A stretch of DNA of 64,000 bases from Diphasiastrum complanatum (Eukaryota > Streptophyta > Lycopodiopsida > Lycopodiales > Lycopodiaceae). The stretch spans positions 18,997,450 to 19,061,449 of the forward strand of contig CM055095.1 in NCBI GenBank assembly GCA_029204225.1, in the 5' to 3' direction. The notes beneath the pieces are model-generated. The model did no database searches. It was not told the DNA's origin and saw nothing but the letters and a program-made list of their open reading frames with translations. The translations under genes and the position numbers were made by a program. Each line of letters starts with the position of its first letter. The stretch's first letter is position 1. Positions 59,098 through 64,000 of this stretch are shown in pieces.

Positions 59098-59906
59098 ATG
59101 GCTCCACGCAACAAACGAGGGGGGGTTAACTCCCCCCACTCTCCACCATGCCCTGCTTTGGAAGGCCCGGAAAACACCCCCCTGTCCCTCATATCTGAGT
59201 TTTTGGTACCTACTCCTGCCATCGTACCTGCTTTAAGTCTATCCATCGCATCCACTTCTGATCTGTCCACCACATCTGCATCCGAATCCAAGACGGATGC
59301 TCGCCCTGCTGTCGAAACATTTGCGGTTAGCTTGAACAAGAAAATGTATATCTTAAGCAACGGATTCCGGAACATATCCCTCAAAAGGTATTGGAGGAGA
59401 CGTCGAAGAAAATATCCAGCCTTGAGAAACAAGTGGAAGAAACAAAGACATGGCCAACGCGTCTCAAAAACGATGGTCAGGTCGAATCTTCAAGCTCGGT
59501 TCAACATGCAGTTGTGAATTCTACATTGGAAGATGTCTTTTCCGAAGGGCTAAAAAAGCCTTTAATATCCGGATTAGGGGGATTCTCGACGGGGATTAAG
59601 CCCATTGAAGAGGCAAAAGACCTGCTTTTAACTAAGCTCACACACACCACGGATGGATTTGATACAGCTTGGAGAAGTAAGTTTGACACTAATGTCTTGT
59701 TTATCAAGTTTCGCTCTATGAACAGCCGCAACGCAGCTTTACGCCTTAGAGCCAAATTAAAAGGGACTTTTATTTTTATGGATGATGACCTTACACACAC
59801 ACAATGGCAAGCCAGGAAACAAATTATCCAAGATGCAAATGCAAGAAACCAACGGGTGGTTTTCATTGAAGGCAAACCAAAAAAATTTGATAAAATTTCT
59901 CAATAG
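59098..59906 (+). pseudogene. LINE C ORF1, deleted and frameshifted
   Basis: It starts MAPRNKRGGVNSPHSPPCP like LINE D ORF1. At about 59333 the segment between ETFAV and EQENVYLKQR is missing, deleting part of the coiled coil and shifting the frame. The C-terminal domain is then open in the other frame (59391-59906): [36 protein letters not shown]. The RRM start NIRVRGIP is also damaged. Confidence 0.88.
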
Positions 59907-60023
59907 GGATTCGGATCTCCCGGGCAAAGGAGCAGCCCAAGATCCCCTCAGCCTTTACATATTGGTTTTTGGAATTGTAATGGCATACTATCATCTTCTT
60001 CAGTAGGTGATTTCCATTCTTTC

Positions 60024-61253
60024 ATGCTAAAATGTGATATCCTTTTGTTAGCAGAGACTTATGAATCATTATATAGACCGCTCCCATCCATACAGGATTG
60101 CACCTGGCACTCAGCGCATCGGCCCTTTGTGAGAGGGAAGACCAACCGTGGTTCTGCTGGTGTTGCATGTCTCACCAAGGATGTTTTCAGTTCTCATTTT
60201 AAACTGGTCAAAAGTGATCCATTTGCACGCTTTATTTGGTTTCAGTTCTCTGGTCACTGTTTGGGGCTTTCTCATGACCTCTTTCTTGCAGTTTGTTACT
60301 TTGCACCACAGACATCATCTTTTGCAGATTTTGGTGGTGACCCTTTCCAGGCTCTCTCAGATGATATAGTCAGCTTTGCACAGCGAGGCCTTATTCTTTT
60401 AGCAAGGGATTTTAATGCTCGTACGAGCATCAGGAAAGCTGAGTTTCATGCAGAGAGTGATTTTCTACAGGCTCACACATTAGATATGGGCTTTGACAGG
60501 ACCTCACAGAATGCAGATACTCCAACTACCCACTTTGGAGAGCAGCTGATTGGTTTAGCAGAGGCCCAATTCTTAACCATTTTGAATGGCCTTCCTTGCT
60601 GGCCTTCATCATCTTATTTTATCAGTCACCCACATGGAGGAGGACATAGTGTTGTTGACTACTTCATTGGGTCACTGGCTTTGATCCCATTTCTTCATAC
60701 CTTCCACATTATACCTCCTAGCATTTATGATCACTCCCTCCTACTTCTATCCCTTGGTCATCATAGTACCACAGTCACAACACACCGTCCCACTCATCAC
60801 CGTCGCCCGATTTTTTCTCCATCTGGTTTTCCCCTTTACACCGAGTCCCTAGTCTCTTTACAGGAGATTGAGGATGAGTTCCATTTCATTTTCCGATGTC
60901 CAACCTACTATGAGATCAGAGGCAGATACCATTGCTTATATAGAGATACTCCACGTACACTTGGTTCTTTCCTTGCCTTCTCAGATGCGAGATGTGTTGG
61001 TTTATTATTACGAGAGATGTTTACTCTGAGATCTTCTTTTTTATTGGATGTTTCTGATGTGGATCATAGCCAGTCCCACAGTACGCACTTTTTTCAGAAG
61101 AGGGATAGAGATGAGACTTCTGACAGTGAGATAGACATTCCAGTACAACGACCGAAGCTCCACCATCCTTTTCGCTCCTCCAGGCCCAAGGCTCTTCACC
61201 GGAGGCCAACACTTGCTTCTCACCATATCACGCAGTTTTTTATATCCACTTAG
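60024..61253 (+). CDS. LINE C ORF2 derivative: APE endonuclease fused to finger/PIP tail, RT absent
   Basis: An uninterrupted 409-codon frame. Residues 1-250 are an APE-type endonuclease: LLAETYES (catalytic Glu), RGSAGVACLTKD, LARDFNARTS (usual GDFNA changed to RDFNA), [13 protein letters not shown] and SIYDHSLL (usual SDH changed to YDH). At about residue 283 (near 60868) it switches directly to EIEDEFHFIFRCPTYYEIRG, the Cys/His finger, and ends with QSHSTHFFQKR (61071-61094) and ASHHITQFFIST (61227-61241). The true ORF2 probably starts upstream, near 59906. Lack of RT makes it non-autonomous; whether it is expressed is unknown. It is open although two catalytic positions are substituted. 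Confidence 0.8.
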   Translation: MLKCDILLLAETYESLYRPLPSIQDCTWHSAHRPFVRGKTNRGSAGVACLTKDVFSSHFKLVKSDPFARFIWFQFSGHCLGLSHDLFLAVCYFAPQTSSFADFGGDPFQALSDDIVSFAQRGLILLARDFNARTSIRKAEFHAESDFLQAHTLDMGFDRTSQNADTPTTHFGEQLIGLAEAQFLTILNGLPCWPSSSYFISHPHGGGHSVVDYFIGSLALIPFLHTFHIIPPSIYDHSLLLLSLGHHSTTVTTHRPTHHRRPIFSPSGFPLYTESLVSLQEIEDEFHFIFRCPTYYEIRGRYHCLYRDTPRTLGSFLAFSDARCVGLLLREMFTLRSSFLLDVSDVDHSQSHSTHFFQKRDRDETSDSEIDIPVQRPKLHHPFRSSRPKALHRRPTLASHHITQFFIST

Positions 61254-61449
61254 CCAGTTAGCTAACTTATTTCAATTTTCTCTTTCCCTCTGTGTAGCTG
61301 GTGGTTAAGCTACTGATATTGTACCCTCGAGAAAGCTGGAGGTTAAGCTTTGTTTTTCTCTCTGTTTTCTAGTGTTGGTTTAGCTTTTAGGAATAAGTCC
61401 TACGTGGACAATGCTCCATCTTTTTTTATGTACTTTCTACTTGTCTTAT

Positions 61450-61463
61450 GTGCCCTCGGGCAC
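61450..61463 (+). other. LINE C 3'-terminal hairpin
   Basis: GTGCC-CTCG-GGCAC (extendable to GTGCCC/GGGCAC) lies just before CTTGACAGACATTAATATAA and the (TC)n tail. Its outermost pair is G-C where LINE B has A-T. Confidence 0.72.
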
Positions 61464-61492
61464 TTGACAGACATTAATATAATTCTAATTCT

Positions 61493-61495
<3 letters not shown>

Positions 61496-61545
<50 letters not shown>
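61496..61545. repeat. (TC)n tail of LINE C, joined to the next LINE piece
   Basis: A perfect TC run following AATTCTAATTCTAATTC. The sequence resumes at 61546 inside another LINE's ORF1. Confidence 0.97.
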
Positions 61546-61548
<3 letters not shown>

Positions 61549-61880
61549 ATGCAATTGCGGAAGCCAAAAAGATTTTGACGGATACGCGCTAGCAGAAAGA
61601 TGTTGGCCTGAGGCGCACCAAGAAAGATGCAGAAACATTAGTTACCCACTTCTCATCATCCACACATAGGAGAGATGTTCTCCATTGTCGAGCCAAGCTG
61701 AAAGATACTTGTATTTTCTTAGACGAAGACCTAACTTTCGTCCAAGTACAAGAACGAAAACAAGCCCGCCAGAAAACAAAAGATTTGGGGAAACATCTCA
61801 TTTCCTAAGACGAGATAATACGTTTTGTAGAAAAAAGAGTTAAGGAAGTAGTGGAGACCATAGTAGCAGAGCTAGATAAA
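61546..61880 (+). pseudogene. LINE ORF1 C-terminal fragment of another subfamily
   Basis: DAIAEAKKILTDTR, then RRDVLHCRAKLKDTCIFLDE, DLTFVQVQERKQARQ and RFVEKRVKEVVETIVAELDK. It resembles the LINE B ORF1 C-terminal domain ([20 protein letters not shown]) more than LINE D's. Stops at 61590 and 61806. It begins directly after the (TC)n tract. Confidence 0.85.
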
Positions 61881-62252
61881 TGAGGAGTTTCTCAATTGAT
61901 TTGTAAATGGTCATAGTACCATAATTTTTCTATACTATTTTATCTCCTCATGTTTTCTCTATATAGTACTTTTAGTTAGTAGTTTTAGTTTTGGAATGAC
62001 GACACTGGTTCGTCTTGGTGCAACACACTTGATATGTACTTTTGCATGGAGGGATCTCTGAGCGGACAGCATGGACCTCGCTCTGCAGCATAGATTTCTG
62101 AAGGGCACAAATCTCTGAGCAGGGCTTTTCTGAGCTCTGGACATCTGAGCGGACATCTGGGGAGCGCACTTTTGTGGAACGGACATCTGGGAAAGCGGAC
62201 CTCTCTCTTTCTCACACCTAAAGCTGTCTATCAACTGACATTCCCTGGAGCG

Positions 62253-63248
62253 ATGGCTCCACGCAACAAACGAGGGGGAGGTAACTCCCCCCACTCTCCA
62301 CCATGCCCTACTTTGGGAGACCCAGAAAACACCCCCCTGTCCCTCACATCTGAGTTTTTGGTACCTGCTCCTGCCATCGTACCTGTTTTAAGTGTATCCA
62401 CCGCATCCACTTTTGATCTGTCCACCGCATCTGCATCTGAATCCAAGACGGATGCTCGCCCTGCTGTCGAAACATTTGCAGTTAATCAATTGCCCACAGT
62501 CGATTATACCCCCTCCAAACCTACTGAAGGCCTCTTTGCTTTTGACATCAGCTTTATTCGACAAGAAATCATCGGACTCAAAAGACAATTACACTCTTTT
62601 GAAATTGAGAACGGCACGCTGATTTTGGATCTCTGTGGGGTTAAAAAGCAAATGGAGCAGCTTGAACAAGAAAATGTATATCTTAAGCAACGGATTGAGG
62701 AACATATCCCTCAAAAGAATATATTGGAGGAGACGTCGAACAAAATATCCAGCCTTGAGAAACAAGTGGAAGAAACGAAGACATGGGCAGCGCGTCTCAA
62801 AAACGATGGTAAGGTCGGATCTTCAAGCTCGGTTCAACATGCAGTTATGAATTCTACACTAGAAGATGTCTTCTCCGAGCAAGAAAGAAGGGCTAAAAAA
62901 GCCTTTAATATCCGGGTTAGGGGGATTCCCGACGGGGATAAGCCCATTGAAGAGGCAAAAGACCTCCTTTTAACTAAGCTCACACACACCACGGATGGAT
63001 TTGATACAGCTTGGAGAAGTAAGTTTGACACTAATGTCTTGTTTATCAAGTTTCGCTCTATGAACAGCCACAACGCAGCTTTACGCCTTAGAGCCAAATT
63101 GAAAGGGACTTTTATTTTTATGGATGATGACCTTACACACACACAATGGCAAGCCAGGAAACAAATTATCCAGGATGCAAATGTAAGAAATCAGCGGGTG
63201 GTTTTCATTGAAGGCAAACCAAAAAAGTTTGATAAAATTTCTCAATAG
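62253..63248 (+). CDS. LINE D ORF1, intact (331 residues)
   Basis: L1-like ORF1 RNA chaperone. The basic/Pro-rich N-terminus is MAPRNKRGGGNSPHSPPCP. A Ser/Thr-rich linker runs to about residue 85. A long coiled coil spans residues 105-195 (IIGLKRQLHSFEIENGTLIL, QMEQLEQENVYLKQRIEEH, ISSLEKQVEETKTW). The RRM begins at about 220 with KKAFNIRVRGIPDGDKPIEE. The C-terminal domain has NAALRLRAKLKGTFIFMDDD and DLTHTQWQARKQIIQ. I chose the ATG at 62253 because LINE C has the same start and the upstream in-frame codons are leader repeats. No CCHC knuckle is present, unlike many plant L1 ORF1 proteins. Confidence 0.93.
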   Translation: MAPRNKRGGGNSPHSPPCPTLGDPENTPLSLTSEFLVPAPAIVPVLSVSTASTFDLSTASASESKTDARPAVETFAVNQLPTVDYTPSKPTEGLFAFDISFIRQEIIGLKRQLHSFEIENGTLILDLCGVKKQMEQLEQENVYLKQRIEEHIPQKNILEETSNKISSLEKQVEETKTWAARLKNDGKVGSSSSVQHAVMNSTLEDVFSEQERRAKKAFNIRVRGIPDGDKPIEEAKDLLLTKLTHTTDGFDTAWRSKFDTNVLFIKFRSMNSHNAALRLRAKLKGTFIFMDDDLTHTQWQARKQIIQDANVRNQRVVFIEGKPKKFDKISQ

Positions 63249-64000
63249 GGATTTGGGGCTCTTGGGCAAAGGAGCAGCCCAAGATCCCCTGAGCCTTTAC
63301 ATATTGGTTTTTGGAATTGTAATGGCATACTATCATCTTCTTCAGCAGGTGACTTCCATTCTTTCATGCTGAAATGTGATATCCTTTTGTTAGCAGAGAC
63401 TCATGAATCCTTATATAGACCGCTCCCATCCATACAGGATTGCACCTGGCACTCAGCGCATCGGCCCTTTGTGAGAGGGAAGACCTCCCGTGGTTCTGGT
63501 GGTGTTGCTTGTCTCACCAAGGACGTTTTCAGTTCTCATTTTAAACTGGTCAAAAGTGATCCATTTGCACGCTTATTTGGTTTCAGGCCTCTGGTCACTG
63601 TTTGGGGCTTTCTCAGGACCTCTTTCTTGCAGTTTGTTACTTTGCACCACAGACATCATCTTTTGCAGATTTTGGTGGTGACCCTTTCCAGGCTCTCTCA
63701 GATGATATATTCAGCTTCGCAAAGCGAGGCCTTATTCTTTTAGCAGGAATTTTAATGCTCGTACGAGCATCAGGCAAGCTGAGTTTTATGAAGAGTGATT
63801 TTCTACAGGTTCGCACATTAGATATGGGCTTTGACAGGACCTCACAGGATGCAGATACTCCAGCTACCCACTTTGGAGAGCGGCTGATTGGTTTAGCAGA
63901 GGCCCATTCCTTAATTATTTTGAATGGCCTTCCTTACTGGCCTTCGTCATATCATTTTACTTGTCACCCACATGGAGGAGGACAGTGTGTTGTTGACTAC
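63249..64000 (+). pseudogene. LINE D ORF2 endonuclease, frameshifted, partial
   Basis: PHILVFGIVMAYYHLL-like text, LLLAETHESLYRPLPS (catalytic Glu), [12 protein letters not shown] and FKLVKSDPFAR. A one-base loss near 63571 (compare LINE C) shifts the frame, and a second change near 63746 damages the DFNAR motif. The HSVVDY-equivalent lies at the window edge (GGGQCVVDY). Confidence 0.88.

Larger units (their letters stand above)
58926..61495 (+). mobile_element. LINE copy C, internally deleted (no RT)
   Basis: Leader with CCTGGAGCGGA(C/T)CT repeats (58938-59005), ORF1 from 59098, ORF2 60024-61253, 3' untranslated region, hairpin at 61450-61463, GACATTAATATAATTC and a (TC)n tail. Two deletions relative to other copies: about 170 bp in ORF1 and the whole RT in ORF2. 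Copies C and D are very similar where they overlap. Confidence 0.92.
62050..64000 (+). mobile_element. LINE copy D, 5' part; continues past the window end
   Basis: The leader (62050-62250) is rich in TCTGAGCGGAC(A)-type repeats, followed by an intact ORF1 and a frameshifted ORF2 endonuclease. RT and tail would lie beyond 64000. Confidence 0.92.

Overview
The window is nuclear DNA from a land plant with a large, transposon-rich genome. Two host genes with GT-AG introns can be read on the minus strand: an ABCG half-transporter (15309-19284) and the 3' two-thirds of a PPOX2-type (mitochondrial-type) protoporphyrinogen oxidase (24972-52793, running towards the right edge). Several PPOX2 introns are 4-8 kb long and filled with retrotransposon debris. 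That fits a fern, lycophyte or gymnosperm, but the species cannot be named from sequence alone. I saw no bacterial features, CRISPR arrays, rRNA or tRNA genes.

Layout. 1-1290: an intronless, disrupted CENH3-like histone H3 copy (minus) and a decayed plus-strand gene diverge from a shared promoter with five CACGTG boxes and outward-facing TATA boxes. 1289-4440: that plus-strand gene converges on a degenerate minus-strand transposase-like gene with introns. 4630-11460: Ty1/Copia remnants and a (TC)n tract. 11.5-15.3 kb: no gene recognised. 15.3-19.3 kb: the intact ABCG gene, 10 exons, 785 codons. 19.3-25 kb: decayed intergenic DNA with local tandem repeats and a Gypsy integrase scrap. 25-52.8 kb: PPOX2, with Gypsy, Copia and LINE insertions inside its introns, including two LINEs arranged head to tail in one 8.4-kb intron. 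53.8-58.9 kb: Gypsy pieces, including two inverted LTRs of one family. 58.9-64.0 kb: a second head-to-tail run of LINEs on the plus strand, cut by the window end.

The most interesting part is the LINE family. Its members encode ORF1 (coiled coil, RRM-like, C-terminal domain) and ORF2 (APE-type endonuclease, reverse transcriptase, Cys/His finger). The ORF2 C-terminus carries PCNA-interacting (PIP-box) motifs, QxxITxFF followed by a terminal ITxFF. Three 3' ends share a small hairpin with covarying stem bases, then a GACATTAATA-like block and a (TC)n tail instead of poly(A). Successive copies are joined through these (TC)n tracts. This suggests a structure-recognising LINE that primes on, or is tailed by, a dinucleotide microsatellite and recruits PCNA. 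Reading frames and motifs are read directly from the sequence; the mechanism is inference.
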